Below are positions 9,963 to 22,329 of a DNA stretch of 64,000 nucleotides, one piece after another; within the stretch, counting starts at the first letter, position 1; every line of letters begins with the position of its first letter. A program made the translations under genes and the position numbers. The notes beneath the pieces are model-generated. The model was not told the DNA's origin, ran no database searches, and saw nothing but the letters and a program-made list of their open reading frames with translations. Origin of the DNA: Symsagittifera roscoffensis (lineage: Eukaryota > Xenacoelomorpha > Acoela > Convolutidae); NCBI RefSeq assembly GCF_963678635.1, contig NC_087064.1, positions 3,873,411 through 3,937,410 of the forward strand. The letters are read 5' to 3'.

Positions 9963-11380
9963 TATTCAGTTTGCTTACTGTTCAGATGCCAAAATTTGGA
10001 ACAATTTTTCACTTTTTTCAAAAATTTAGTTCAAAAACTACTCGACCAATGTTTATAAAAGTGGTACCAATGGAAATTCCGCCCAGTCTTTTGTATACCT
10101 GTATAATCCACTAGTCTCTTTTTGACTAAAATCACTTCCTACAGCCTTCGAAAAAGTGTGAGGGGGGAGTTTTTGACCCAATTTTTTTTAAAATTTTTTT
10201 TCGAAAAAACCCCACCCTAAATCTGAGATTTTGGGTTCAACGGATAGAACAGGTTGTGAAAAGCTCGCCTACATAAGCGGCTACACCTTTTTTGCACAAA
10301 AAGTTATGGCCCTCAGAAAAGTCAATTTTTTCGATTTTTTTGACCGTTTCTTAAACTTTTTGACTTCTCTCAAAAACAACCCTCCCAAATCTGTGATTTT
10401 AGTTTCAATCGAAAGGATGGGTTATGAGAAGCTCCTCTGCGTAAGCGGTTACGCCCAATTATTTTGTCCAAAAAATGACCCTCGGAAAAGTCGAATTTTC
10501 TATTTGTTTTTACCTTTTCTTCAAACAGACTTTTTTTTTGAAAAACTGCCCTCCCAAATCTGAGATTTTAGGTTCAACGAATAGAAAAAGTTGTGGAAAG
10601 CTCCCCTGCATAAGCGATGGCACCCAAATTTTTTCGCACAAAAATTTATGGTCCTCGGAAAAGTCGATTTTTTTATCTGTTTTGAAACTTTGATTTTTTC
10701 GAAAACTACTCTCCCAAATCTGAGATTTTGGGCTCAACGGATAGAAAATGTTGTTGGAAGCTCACCTGCATAAGCGGTGACGCTCAATTTTTTTTTGCAA
10801 AAAATGACCCTCGGAAAAGTCGAGTTTCGATTTTTTGATCTTTTTTGGAACGACTTTTTTTTCGAAAAATAATCTCCCGGGATTTTAGGTTCAACGGATA
10901 GAGAAAGTTGTGGGAACCCCCCCCCCCCCCGCATTAGCGATGGCACCCATTTTTTTCGCACAAAAATTTATGGTCCTCGGAAAAGTCGATTTTTTTTTTT
11001 ATCTGTTTTGAAATTTTGATTTTTTCGAAAACTACTCTCCCAAATCTGGGATTTTGGGCTCAACGGATAGAAAAAGTTGTTGGAAGCTCACCTGCATAAG
11101 CGGTGACGCTCAAATTTTTTCTGCAAAATTTGAATTTTTGATTTTTTGACCGCTTGATTTTCCTCTCGAATGTTATCCTGCCAAATCAAACTCCAAAACA
11201 TGGCTCCTAGTTATTGTATTAGAGAACCAACTGAAGTTTTGGGTGAAGCCCAGTTTTTGAAATTTTCCCTTTCCCTTACACATCAGTTAAAAAAATCAAA
11301 AATTATCAAACAGGTGTTTCCAGCTTTAGCTGGCCTCTAGTTATTCAGTTTGCTTACCGTTCAGATGCCAAAAATATACT
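9963..11380. repeat. Tandem array of ~165-bp units bracketed by a direct repeat
   Basis: About six units between 10150 and 11170, marked by GATTTTGGGTTCAACGGATAG near 10222, 10391, 10559, 10721, 10880 and 11047. Spacing is about 160-169 bp. Units at roughly 10590-10750 and 10930-11095 are closer to each other than to their neighbours, so part of the array duplicated as a dimer. A 14-base C tract sits at about 10917-10930. The array is bracketed by near-identical copies of TTCAGTTTGCTTAC at about 9965 and 11341. Confidence 0.75.
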
Positions 11381-12227
11381 AGCAGGAGTTGTTTCACTTT
11401 TCGCAGAAATTGGTCCCGCTCCAATTCCACCGAAGGAAGCCTTCTAATTCGCGTGATGTCGAAAAAGAGATCCCTGGCGCTGGAATTCCTCTCTAGTAAA
11501 GTGCCAGTGTCTCTGTTTCGTTGACTCTGTTCTCTATTTTTCTTCGTTTTTTAATTTGTGATTTTTAAGTGTAAAAAAAACGAAGCGATTTTTACTTAAG
11601 TAAATAAGTAAAGTCGTGATGTTTTCAGGAAAAAATCTGTTAATTTGTTGACGCTCAAATTTGATTTTTTAGCGGTTTTTTTTTCATTCCTTTTCAAGTT
11701 CAGTTCTTTTTCTTTGTTGTAAAGAAGCTAAACTCAGCTATCAACAACAAAAAAATGTCAGGGCCACAAATTTGACTGATTTCTATCTTTCAGAAATGGT
11801 CTTCTTTTTGTCTGAATTCTCAGCGGAATTAAAAAGCTATCTATTGATTCCTTTTTTTCGCATAAGTTTAGCGTGAAAATCAAAAAATTTAAGCCTGAGA
11901 GAGATTTCAACGCTTTTGATTTCGTTTTTAGATTTTTTGGCAATGATTTTTTGATTGGAATAGTTTTGCTTGCCCCCCAAACCAGCTTGTCTTGTTTAAC
12001 AAGGTCTTATTGATTATTTCGAAGAAGAACCCGCTGTCGTCTTTTTGAGTTCCATATCCGTACATTCTCTTATAAGCTGTCAGTGTATCTGGGTACACGA
12101 GATGTTCGTCTTCGCAACTAAATGCGATTAAAACTGCTAAAATTACACCGCGTCATTTTTACTCTTTTTTTCGTAAGAGACCTAAAAATTCGTTTAGATT
12201 ACTAAATCACTTTATGTTTTGCTGTTT
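11381..12227. other. Gene-free AT-rich stretch
   Basis: T-rich with short AT-biased open frames on both strands. I see no gene, RNA or defined repeat. Confidence 0.4.
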
Positions 12228-13130
12228 TTGTTGTTCCGACCATCGAAAATGGGGCAAAACTTTCTTTGTCATCGTGTGTGTTTTAATTTTTCCCCCTATG
12301 GTACCTTGTAACGAACTCCCCCCCCCCCCCTATAAAGAAACTGAACAGTTAAGCGTATAAGAATTTTGTTCCGTGTTAACTTTCACCCCTCCCTATTGCA
12401 ATAGTTTAGTTAACAAGATCCCTTTTTTGCTTGCCTCGCAAAATGAGTTATCCAAAATTACCATTGGAATGGGTCGAGTGATATATTTTATTGGAACCTT
12501 TTCTCAGTCGTGATTCGAACGATATTAAACAGCGTCGAATGCAACTGGTTCGAATTTTTTGAGTTTCAGTCTCATTTCGAGCGAACATAGTCTGTGAAGA
12601 GCACTACAAAATCACTTTGAATATTTTCATTTAAATGGTGAAAAGTATAGTTGATTTAGCGCTTCCTTGGCAAGAAAAAGTTTCTTTAAAACAATCAAAA
12701 GACTATTCTACCAAAAAAGAAGAAATTTGCTTTAATTTTTTTGTTATTTATTTCTTGAAGCTAACTGTTGTCAGTTATGCCTAATTCACTTAAGTTTTAT
12801 GCATTCGTATAGTTCTCTCATCTCACCGCGCTCAAAAAACGGAACAATTTTGAAAAAAAAACTTTTTTCGATGTTTTATTATGAATATGGTGTTAAATTC
12901 GGTGCTACTTTCACAGCAACCGGCTATCTTTGTTACTCTTGCTATTAGAAATATAATTGTAATCGGGGAGTTCTGTCGAAAAGTAGACAATCTTTATTTC
13001 ATACTTGTCAAAAGTAGTCAAATACAAATATTAACCAGTCAGAATCAATATAAGAAAAACAATTGTATGCAAGAATAACAAAACTGCTCATATCAGGGCG
13101 AAACCCTGAATGTTCCGACTGCCTTTTAAG
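12228..13130 (+). mobile_element. Dispersed repeat family F, longest left-hand copy
   Basis: It starts with GTTCCGACCATCGAAAATGG, shares CACAGCAACCGGCTATC with the copies near 5240, 21860 and 57340, and ends with the TATCAGGG...CCCTGA hairpin block at about 13094. The left end is the inverse of the GAAAGTCGGAGC end at about 58150, suggesting short terminal inverted repeats. It carries a 12-base C tract near 12319. It has no transposase and is non-autonomous or decayed. Confidence 0.5.
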
Positions 13131-13189
13131 ATCAATGGAGCAATAATAACATGAAAAAAATAAATGCAATTAAATAAAACGAAAAAAAT

Positions 13190-13225
13190 ATATATTATTA
13201 TCTATCTATCTTTCTATCTATTATT
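13190..13225. repeat. TATC microsatellite
   Basis: Imperfect ATCT/TATC repeats after a TA-rich lead-in. Confidence 0.7.
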
Positions 13226-13559
13226 TGATTGGCGTTTCATGTGACACATGTTTAAGAAGTCCCTGTTTAAGAGAACTCTATCTTTGCATGTTTAAACTTT
13301 TCAACGTTTTATTTTTCTTGCATGTTTAACGAAAGTATTTTTGCACGTTTAAGCTGTATCGTTTATTGAAACGCTTAAGAAATTTCATTTAGCTCAGGTT
13401 TAAGAAGTCCTTATGCTGGTCTGTTGAAAGGCCAAAATATGCAAGGCATGAAAAGTTTTCCGAAGTCAGCGTTTCAAAATCTGATGGAGCTCGAATGCTT
13501 CACATTTTTTCCTTTATTCGCAACGTAAAACTATCACAGTTTTTGTTTCACAGTTTACT

Positions 13560-14345
13560 TATAATTTTGAATTTCGCAACCCTATAGTGGAGTGCTATCA
13601 GGGTACACTCAAGGACTGCAAATCTAGCGTCTAAGTATGACTGCTCAAATATTTATGGTTATCGAGACAGCGTTTTCTATGATTTCTCGTTTTTTCTCAA
13701 AAAAAGTTAGGTATAAAAAAACTAACCGAACTTGAATTTCTCAAATATATAGTGGGTTGCTGTTAGGGTTCATTCAAGGGCTGCAAATCTGGCGTCCAAG
13801 TATGACTGCTCAACTTCTTTTGACTTTCGATATATGGCGTTTTTTTATGGTTTTTTCATTTTTTTTTTTCAAAAAACTTAGATATAAAAATTCAAGTTTG
13901 GTTAGTCTTTTTTTATCTAACTTGAATTTCTCAACCCTATAGTGGGGTGCTATCAGAGTACCCTCAAAGGCTGCAAATCTAGCGTCGAAGGATGACTGCT
14001 CAAATAATTATGGTTTCCGAGACAGCGTTTTCTATGATTTCTCGTTTTTTTCTCAAAAAAAACTAGGTATAAAAAAACTAACCGAACTTGAATTTCTCAA
14101 ATATATAGTGGGTTGCTGTTAGGGTTCATTCAGGGGCTGCAAATCTGGCGTCCAAGTATGACTGCTCAACTCCTTTTGACTTTCGAGGTATGGCGTTTTT
14201 TATGATTTTTTTTCTTTTTTTTTTTTTTTCAAAGAAACTTTGACATTAAAAAACTAATCGAGCTTGAATTTCTCAACCTTGTAGTGGGTTCCTGCCAGGG
14301 TACATTCAGGGGTTGCAAATCTGGAGTCCAAGTGTAACTGCTCAA
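13560..14345. repeat. Higher-order tandem array, A-B-A-B-A, 355-bp period
   Basis: Five units start with TTGAATTTC near 13566, 13734, 13921, 14089 and 14266. Units 1, 3 and 5 read CAACC...GTAGTGG or close, while units 2 and 4 read CAAATATATAGTGGGTTGC. Equivalent units are 355 bp apart, so a dimer of about 170+185 bp was duplicated as a block. Each unit carries GGCTGCAAATCTGGCGTCC or a near variant. This is satellite-like organisation on a small scale. Confidence 0.8.
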
Positions 14346-14456
14346 TCTTTTTATTTTTCAAGAAATTTGGCTTGTCAGTTTTCTGAAGAATTGGTTTTGT
14401 AGCACCGGAGGTGCGATTGACGCGCTAGTTTTTTTTTTAAATTTGAGATTTTTTTA

Positions 14457-14870
14457 ATGAAAATCATCCCCCCACACGCTATATAAAGTACAAAAGGATA
14501 GATTTCGTTCCTTGTAACATATCAATTATGGCAAATAAGCTTCTTTTAACCAATTTGGAACGATTTCTAAGACGGATTAACTCTCCGCTTACGCGTTAAT
14601 AGCGCGAAATATATCGCGCGTTAATTGTCCCAAATTGGCCAAAATGGCTATCTTTAAACCCCCTTAACTTTATGAAAAATGATCATAGGTGAAATATGTT
14701 TTCAATTTTAAGCTCAGGGTAAGAATACCTTTTGAATGATATCCAAAAAAAAATCCGTCAAAAATGGCTAGTTCAAGTCGAAATTTGTCTGAAGAAAAAA
14801 CCCACCCCGAGCACAAATGTTCCGTTACTTTCGTTACGAAAGTCGGAACAATAAATAATTATTTCCAACG
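14457..14870 (+). mobile_element. Dispersed repeat family E, fullest copy
   Basis: It runs from ATCATCCCCCCACACGCTAT to a terminal hairpin GTTCCG...TTTCGT / ACGAAAGTCGGAAC at about 14819-14850. Related copies occur at about 22330-22520 (+), 24090-24440 (-), 42285-42470 (-, and its two duplicates) and 63540-63660 (-). Shared blocks, on the minus strand, include ATACCATCTGACAGA, TGAGCTCAAA and CACCTGTGATTATTTT. No ORF; a MITE-like family by inference. Confidence 0.55.
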
Positions 14871-14932
14871 GTTGGTTTTCTGAGCTCTAAAATTCCCTCA
14901 CATCATCAAACTCAATCTGCTACTAGATTGTT

Positions 14933-15472
14933 TTAAAAGATGAAAAAATAAGGGAGCTTTTGCTGGTATAATTTGCCGTCGGCGTACTTTTTAGATGCAA
15001 ATATTTTTGTACTAGAGGATTGTGGACTCAAAGCACAAAGTTCAGCGATGCATGTGGGGTGAAATGCTTTGAGTCCACCAAAATTAAGTGGAACGAAATG
15101 TATGAGGGGTCGAAACCTGCCATATTGCTTCAGAATCGCTGTTATTTGAAGGCGACCAACCTTTGATAATTTTGTGCAGTTTTCGAGCTTCTTCTTTGTC
15201 AGTAGGAAGTGCTTGTAAGTGAATGCACATGTAAAAAGAGTCCATGAATTTCTTGTTCTCCAGTAGAGGTATCCTTTCTTCGACTTCGTTTTCAGCTCCA
15301 TTAGTTTCAAAGGATGTCTTTTCTCCTGTGGAATTGACGCGATTTGTTTGTATTTTATGATTTTGGTGCGATATTGCTGCTTCATTGTAATGAGATCGTT
15401 TGGTCTGTGTTTTGTTTGTAAGTTTGCTGGTAGTATTTGAAGGCGCTCTCTTGCGGTTGCGATATAGTTCAA
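14933..15472 (-). CDS. Uncertain 179-codon ORF
   Basis: The frame is open for 179 codons in AT-rich DNA, which is longer than most chance frames here. The predicted peptide is Lys/Leu/Thr-rich with no membrane segment, signal peptide or motif that I recognise. It lies between two repeat copies. It may be a small gene, an exon of a larger minus-strand gene, or part of a decayed element. No family assignment is made. Confidence 0.25.
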   Translation of the reverse strand: MNYIATARERLQILPANLQTKHRPNDLITMKQQYRTKIIKYKQIASIPQEKRHPLKLMELKTKSKKGYLYWRTRNSWTLFTCAFTYKHFLLTKKKLENCTKLSKVGRLQITAILKQYGRFRPLIHFVPLNFGGLKAFHPTCIAELCALSPQSSSTKIFASKKYADGKLYQQKLPYFFIF

Positions 15473-15796
15473 TCTTAAAATAAGCGATTTTTGTTCAAGA
15501 ATGCAACTTAAAAATAAGTGATTTTTGCATAATTCGTTTTGACCTGTGAGTGAAAAGAGAAGAGATCAGTCTTACCCTTCTGGATTTGTGACCCATCAAA
15601 TCGTTTTTGACCTTGGAAGGAGGTTGCCACTTGGCTGCTTTTCTGTTACAATCAAGACCTAGAGACCTTCAAAAAAAAGACCCCCTGACCAACCAAAGGG
15701 TCCCCATTCAGTAATATTTTATGAAATCTATTTTCGGCTGACCAACCCTTAGATTTTTCTAAAGGCGCCTACGGTACTAGCATATACTAATTTTGA

Positions 15797-15941
15797 AGGG
15801 GAGCGCGAGCCGAAAAAACGCAATATTTTGGTCAAATTATTTCTGTTACACTAGTCTTTATAGTAAACAAGATAAAAGGTAAACAACGTTTTTAAAATTT
15901 TGTTAATCCACCCCCTCGAGAAAATCCTAGATCCGCTCCTG
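15797..15941 (+). mobile_element. Left-truncated hAT-like MITE
   Basis: The internal GAGCGCGAGCCGAAAAAACG matches the start of the intact element at 30685. The right end CCTCGAGAAAATCCTAGATC is the same as that element's right end, followed by CGCTCCTG. The left terminus CAGGGGCGG is missing and no target duplication is seen, so this copy is truncated or rearranged. Confidence 0.6.
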
Positions 15942-16640
15942 CTTGTGGTGTTTGTTCCCTCTTTCTATAATCTAAAAAGGATCTTGCTAACTATCCCCCC
16001 GTAGTATCTAGGAAAAAATTTCCACTCCTATAAAAAAGAATGTAGCGATTAAGCATAAAAGAGTTTCCTATTTGTAACCAATTGGGTGAAGGCATAATTA
16101 ATAACATCCTGTTAATATAGTTCTTCGTCGGAAAAATTAGATGATATTATGATTCTCTTTATGAACAACTGTTTCGTCCTATCACAAAAATTGGGGACTT
16201 GTTACTAAAAGAAATTAGGGATCGTTGAATTAGTCCTTTACAGGGTTGAATAATCGTTATTAGGTGATTTAAGGGAGGATAGTTAAAGAGATCCGATATT
16301 ATTTCAATTTTAAGGTCAAGATTGGTCAAATACTCTTCGAAACTGTTCCCAGAATGCTTGGATTTTTTGTTTCCCATTAGGCAATCATGCTCGAGTATCT
16401 TGTTTTCATCTGAGTTAAACGAAAATATGCACACATTGACGACAAGGGCTCCAAAATAAGAAGAATAAATAAATAAATTAAACAGAAGTCAAATGCTGTA
16501 GTGTGGAAATCAAACGGACTTGATTAAAATATAGCTTAGAGCACTTCAAATCTTTGGAAAATAATTTGAGTTAAAACTGCAAAGTAGTTAAGTATGATAC
16601 AAATCTAGCTGGCTAGGAAGAAAAATAGATTTGATTCAAT
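15942..16640. other. Gene-free stretch upstream of IAH1
   Basis: AT-rich, with a T/C-rich block near 16000 that resembles parts of the dispersed repeats at 12320 and 42980. A 91-codon minus frame at 16159-16434 has AT-driven composition and is not called. Confidence 0.35.
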
Positions 16641-16650
16641 TCAATTATTG

Positions 16651-16658
16651 TCTTTCAG
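16651..16658 (+). promoter_or_regulatory. 3' splice acceptor upstream of IAH1
   Basis: TCTTTCAG follows a T-rich tract and lies about 98 nt before the chosen ATG. It marks the start of the first coding exon, which would be joined to an upstream UTR exon or spliced leader. Confidence 0.5.
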
Positions 16659-16755
16659 GTTAGAAATTTGTACTTTTATTTTTTGCATCGGTAATTTTTT
16701 TCCGTGCTTTTATTTTCCTCTTCTTCGGCGGTGCAGTGCATTTTCCCTCCGAGGG

Positions 16756-17821
16756 ATGCACAAAAGACTAGGCACTGGCAGTATGTCCAGTGGATCTTCA
16801 CAGAACCAGCAGAGCCAATACCAAAATTACAGCAGCCCCAATTCCAGCTACTCTAACGGATCCTGCAGTGGTGGAAACTTCAAAGTTGGAACTTTGGTTT
16901 CGTACCCAAAAGTTATTCTATTTGGAGACTCCCTGACTCAGAAATGCATGCACCCCGAAGCCAACTGGGGCGCCCTAGTCGCGGACTTTTTAGCCCGAAA
17001 GTGTGACGTCATTGTGAGGGGGTACTCGGGCTACAACACGCGAAAATGTCTCGCTTTGCTTCCATATCTGTTCGACGGCATCAATTTTTCAAACAACGTC
17101 GCAGCTCTACTTATATGTCTGGGTATGTAGAAGAAACTGGATTTTTCCCCAATATTTGGTTATATTTTGAGTAGGGGTGGATATTTTTTAATGGGGCTGC
17201 ACAGTTTCTTAGGTACCGAACGGAGAGCTTTTTTTTCAAATTGTTGGAGCCATATTAGAAGTCTATTTGGGTCTTTTTTGTTCAATTTTATGTTTAGGAA
17301 CAAACGATGCATCGGCGGGACAAGGCAACGAAAGTCACGTGCCGGAAGAAGAGTTTGTCGAGAACCTTCTGATGATCGGCGAGTATTTCGTATCACGCGG
17401 ACTGAACCCGTCCAAAATTATCATGACTGGACCTCCTGGCTTCCATGCTCCCCTTTGGGAGGAAAAAGCGAAAGCGATGGGTCTGTCGAACCACATCAGA
17501 ACAAATGAGCTGAACCAGAAATACAGCAATTTGGTCAACGAAGTCTGCAAACATCTGAAGTGTCGAAATATTCCTCTGCATGCAAGGATGATTGCCGCTG
17601 ATAATTGGCAGGAAATGTTAATTGATGGACTGCATTTTGGACCGCTCGGGGCTCAGTTTTACTTCAACTTGCTCCAGCCACATTTGAGCCACTTGACTTA
17701 CGACATACCTCAATTGATGCCAAACTGGAAAGAGTTTGACGCGGCGTATGGCAACAAACACGGAGACCCCGACAGAACGGTCAACGAATGGATTGATAAT
17801 AACCCGTATTTTTCGCAGTAG
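16756..17821 (+). CDS. IAH1: IAH1-type SGNH-hydrolase esterase, two exons
   Basis: Exons 16756-17122 and 17298-17821, joined across a 175-bp GT-AG intron (GTATGT...TTTAG) that splits the Gly codon of the GTND motif. Product 296 residues. The SGNH catalytic blocks are present: GDSLTQ with nucleophile Ser59, GYSGYNTR, GTND at 123-126, and DGLH with Asp232 and His235. These match isoamyl acetate-hydrolysing esterase 1, which cleaves short-chain esters. About 45 N-terminal residues rich in Ser, Gln, Asn and Tyr precede the catalytic core and make it longer than the roughly 250-residue human enzyme. The frame is open upstream to 16648, but the region before 16756 encodes a hydrophobic run starting without ATG in good context, so ATG 16756 is preferred. 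A second ATG at residue 11 is an alternative. Confidence 0.9.
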
Positions 17822-17861
17822 TGGAAAAAAGAATGCTCTGTCAAACTATACGTTCTTTTAA

Positions 17862-17867
17862 AATAAA
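17862..17867 (+). terminator. IAH1 polyadenylation signal
   Basis: AATAAA 41 nt after the IAH1 stop codon, the usual animal polyadenylation hexamer. Confidence 0.75.
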
Positions 17868-18784
17868 AACTGGCCAAAATATGCGTGGGAAACTGTCTTA
17901 TCTTTTCTGCTATCACTGTAAAGGTTTTTTTTTGATTTCTCAATTTAAATGGAGAATCAGACATTTGTGTTTCGAATATAAATTACTACTAAGAATATTT
18001 GAGCTGTATCTGTCTGTTCTAGTATCTTTTTTGAATCTTCCTTGGCTGATTCTTTGAGTAAACGAAAAGCTTTCCGAACTCTGTTTTTTTTTTAACGAAG
18101 CTATTGGAGTTTCATTGATTTCGAGTGTAACTTCTAGTTTTTTCTACAAAAAAGTCAAATTTTTTAGTTGTTACTTCCAAAAGAAATGGATTCCAAGCTG
18201 AATGATGTAACGGTCTGCTAAGATTGGACATCAAATGATAACAATTTGTTTTAATAGGCAGCTCTTTATTAAAGAAACGAAAGCTTGCTGTTGCTTAGAA
18301 ATTCAGATTTGTTGAAATTAAAAGCTTCATGTTTTTTGCAAAAAAAAGAGAAACAATGGTATAATCATGCCGAAGGATCATGGAAAGTCTAGGCGAATCA
18401 GAAGTAGATTTTGCATAAAAGCAAAATCCTTGCTATTTCTCGTTCCGTCCAATTGACGTAGGTATAGGAAAGACTACTGGTTTTGGATGTTTCTTCGTCA
18501 AAGTTTTTGGCAGTCTAACGTCAAAGTTAACGTTTTTTTTTTGGCAGTAACATTTTTGGCAGTCTGACGCAGGTTCATGACTCGATTTCTCGTTTTGCTA
18601 CAATCACCCTCGAAAGAGTGGTGGCAGAGATATATATTTTGGTGTTTTTGGGGCCTATTCGTATGTACCCCAAATTAACTTCGTAGTAAGTTAAATGCAG
18701 TTGTTTGAATTAATTGATAAAGATATTATCGCCGCGGTCAAAAATAGCTATGTCGGTATGAATAAATGAAGACAATTCATCCAC

Positions 18785-18930
18785 AGCTATTCGATTTATC
18801 CTGTTCAGCTCTTCGTGGAGAATTGCTGCTGTGCCCTTTGTTAAAACTAACATGCAGTTTTCTGGCTATTTTGCGCTGTGTAATATTGCCTCACCCTCAA
18901 GCAGCGAGCACGGATGTCCAGTTTTATTAC
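18785..18930 (-). mobile_element. SINE fragment lacking its tRNA-like head
   Basis: Shares CAGCTCTTCGTG, a TGGCTATT block and GCAAGCAGCGAGCACGGAT-type sequence, in the same order, with the element at 30430-30665. Similarity stops before the tRNA-like head, as expected for a 5'-truncated retroposed copy. Confidence 0.45.
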
Positions 18931-21429
18931 TAATAAGTTAACACAGTCAGTTTTTTGTCTAATTCATCGAATGCACTGAAAATAACCAGTAATTTTTGTA
19001 GCGCTCGCGTTTTCTCAATTTTTAAAGCAAAATTGTGTTAAAACTCGGTGTTTCTCTTTGTGATGGCCGTCTAAAAAGAACCAATTAAATTTTTCAGTCT
19101 ATATTGCTAATAAGACAAGCGTACAGTTTTTCCACAAATGAGTAAACTGCGAAACTTAAATATAATTCACTTAGGGAAAGTATTAATGAAAGTCAAATAT
19201 TTGACGAAAAAGGGACAATTTTCAAACCCGGGAAAAAAGGGAAAAAATACTCTGGATTATTTTGATTACACTTGAGAGAGCAGGTGTATTGTAATGGGGA
19301 ACTAGACTCTTTTTCCACTAAACAACTTTTCTTTCAAATTTGGAAAAAAAATTGATGCTCCATTATTGAACCTTCGCAACTTCCACGCACCATCCCAATT
19401 GGTTTCGAGGTAAGGCAGTTTTTTTGCAGCCTATGGTTTCGATTTCAAGTCTCGGCCGGATCTTGTTTTTTCTCAGTATCTATAGTCTGTCTATAATTTG
19501 TCGGCTTATAATTTGTTGGCTTAGTTGCTACACCATGGATGTTTTTTGCAAGGTATAGTTCTTTCAATGTAGTCTCGAGTTTTGTTGATCAACTCCTGTA
19601 GTTTTTAAATTTACTAGCCCTAACTGGTGTATTTTCCGTTTTTTTCAGAAGAGCAAGCTGAAAAATTTTCAGGCAAACTAGTTTTACAGACTCATTGGGA
19701 GGCCCAAAATGTGCACTGGATAGGCGCACAATCCGGCGTTTGTTAAAATTTTGTCACATAATAAATTTTTGTCACATGTTAAAATCTTGTCACAACGATC
19801 AGCGAAAACGAAAGAAAAGAAGAAAAAATAGAGCGGCCTTGTTGCGGAATCCGCTTACAATTCACAAGATACCTAGGTGGCGTCGTGATGTTAAAGGAAA
19901 TATAGTAAAACACCATGACTAAAAGTGCTTAAAAATGATGAATTTTTTCATTTTGCGTGGTCAAAACTTACGAGTTTACAACTAACTCCTCTCCATAGTT
20001 TTTTCTTACGATGATGGAAACGTATCGAGTTTGGAATTAAAAGTAAATAAGTACTGCCTCGTTGTCCGCTCAATTGTTCCAGGATTAGCTGAATTGTTTT
20101 TAGAAATTTCTGTTAGCCTTGAAGTTTGATTGGTAATAAATTATCGCAGTTAATTCATCGAATGAACCAAAAAAAGTGATTCGATTCACATTCTGTTCAA
20201 AAATCTTGAAAAAATCTTGCTTCTAGATTTCAAAGCTTGTTCAATCGTCATATTTTAGAACGGTTACTAGTTAGAAAACTTTTTGGATCATCGCGGACTC
20301 TTTTCCATACTTGAGATAATCCAAAGAAAACTCAAATACTCAAAGCCTCAATGAATTTTGTCCAGTCGTGTTTCGAGTTTAGAGAGAAATACTAAGTTGA
20401 CATTCCCAATTTATTATCCTCAAATAATTCACAGCGATAGAACGGCCCATTGTTTTTGTTATTTAATCCCTTGTGATAGTTGTATAATTCAAATAGACAA
20501 ACTTCAAATTGCACAGAATAATCCTAATGGCACGAGTTTACAGGCAAACTATCGAAAAGTTTCATTTTTTGAATTTTGTGGTTCCAAAATTTTTTTGTTT
20601 TTACCAATAAATATCTAAAATTATGTTTTTTTGCAATCCTTCTATTTTGGACAAATATATAACATGCTGGAATTGCATGGCTTCTTGCTGGTAGAAGCAT
20701 GCTTATTTTAGAGAAGCCAGGAGCTCTGCACGCAGGGAAGTATCTTGGATTTTCTCGATAGGAGGAGTTAGTTTTCAAAAAAACTCAAAGAAATTGATTT
20801 TCGGATCTCTTCTAGAGCCCTAAAAACACCCTAATTTGGACAAAATTTCAGCGTGGCAACCAACATTTTTCAAGTAACAGGGCAAAAAAGTGTTGGTACT
20901 TTTTGTAATATTTCGATTAAAAAAATGCTATTTTTTGGCGCGCGTTTTCCCTTCAAAATTATTAAACAGAGGCGCCAAAAGCTCTTTTAAAGATTTTACG
21001 GTCCGTCTGCCAAAAATGGATATCTCAAAGTAGTACAAAGGTGGACCTTTTGGTTCGGCAGGAGGTTGTACCCCTGAAAGGAAAAGCGTGTGAAAGTATC
21101 CGCCCCGTGTGGAAGTATTTCAAAAATTTCTCATGCCATTTAAAATGGCATAAAAAGGCAACTAACGTGAAAAAGTTAACGTGAAAAACCCAATTAACGT
21201 GAAAAATTCATTTATATAGCTGTTATTTGAATTATCACTCCTTTTCGTGCAAAATTGCTCAGCCGTGTACACGTTCAATCAATAACCTAATTTCTAAATA
21301 ATTTCTCAGAAGTTGTTCTTCGCTTTGATTTTTTTTTTTTTAATTCTGATGTTTCTGAAAATTGATAGTTTAGTTTTTCGTAGAAAACTATTTGGCGATA
21401 AACGTAGCAATTTTTTGTTTAACCATTAA

Positions 21430-21960
21430 AAAGGAGATGGTTTTTGCTTTCGTGTGTTTTTAAGTTTTTTTCAGACAGTAAATTACCACGGATAATTTTC
21501 AGAATGGAACGCTGATACATCCGTTTGAATCCTTTTCAATCCTTACTTGAACCAAATTAAAATGTTTTTTTTTCAGCGTCAAGAAACTTCAACTGGTTTG
21601 GAGATTTTGCTTTTTAATCTTATTTCGAGCGGGTATATTGAGCAAGAAATTAAAAAAAAAACGTAATTCTATTTCAATTTCAAAAATCAGTTACTTGTTA
21701 TTAGTTTTCATTCTAGCAGTTTTATACCTGATTTCTGCTTTCTGTAAATCTGATATCTGTAAATTCAGAAAAAAATGAAAAAAGTACAGAATTGAGTTTT
21801 TCCGTTAATCGTAAAAGTTTTGTTATTTTTTTAGATGAGTAGGTCGGAACAGTTTGTAATACTAACATAGCAACCGGCTATCTTCATTTTTCTACGTCTT
21901 CACTGGACAGTATTTTCTGCTTTCCGATTTCAAAAATTGCTCGCTCCTGCATTTAATGTT
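21430..21960 (+). mobile_element. Dispersed repeat family F, diverged copy
   Basis: Shares TCTTATTTCGAGCGGGTATA, TAACATAGCAACCGGCTATC and the flanking T-rich order with the copies at 4790 and 12228. No coding capacity. Confidence 0.4.
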
Positions 21961-22329
21961 AAAATTAAAAAATTTTGTCGCGTAATTTTGATCGGAGTAA
22001 ATAAGTTTGTGGCTCAAATTTTTCATTGTGCCCTTATTTCGAAACGCAACGATATGTGTCATAAGAGGTGTTCACGAAGTAACCAAGTGAGTTAATCAGT
22101 TTGTTTTTTCTTCCGACATACTGCCTTGATTTAACTTAACTTTTCGTATATCAAGGAGAAGCTCTAATTTTTCCGGCTGCATTTTAAGGGCTATTTAAAA
22201 GGTTTTTAGTTAAAAAAATAACGAAATAATCAAAAGAAATACAAATTTTTTTTTCACCTTTCATTTTATCACTTAAAGGTGTCTTTAAAAGGACTAAAGT
22301 GCTGATCCTAATTTAAATTAGAACCCATT

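Noticed and set aside
12505..12560. GATTCGAAC / GGTTCGAA blocks resembling a tRNA B box
   Set aside because: No cloverleaf around them, and the blocks recur as part of dispersed family F.
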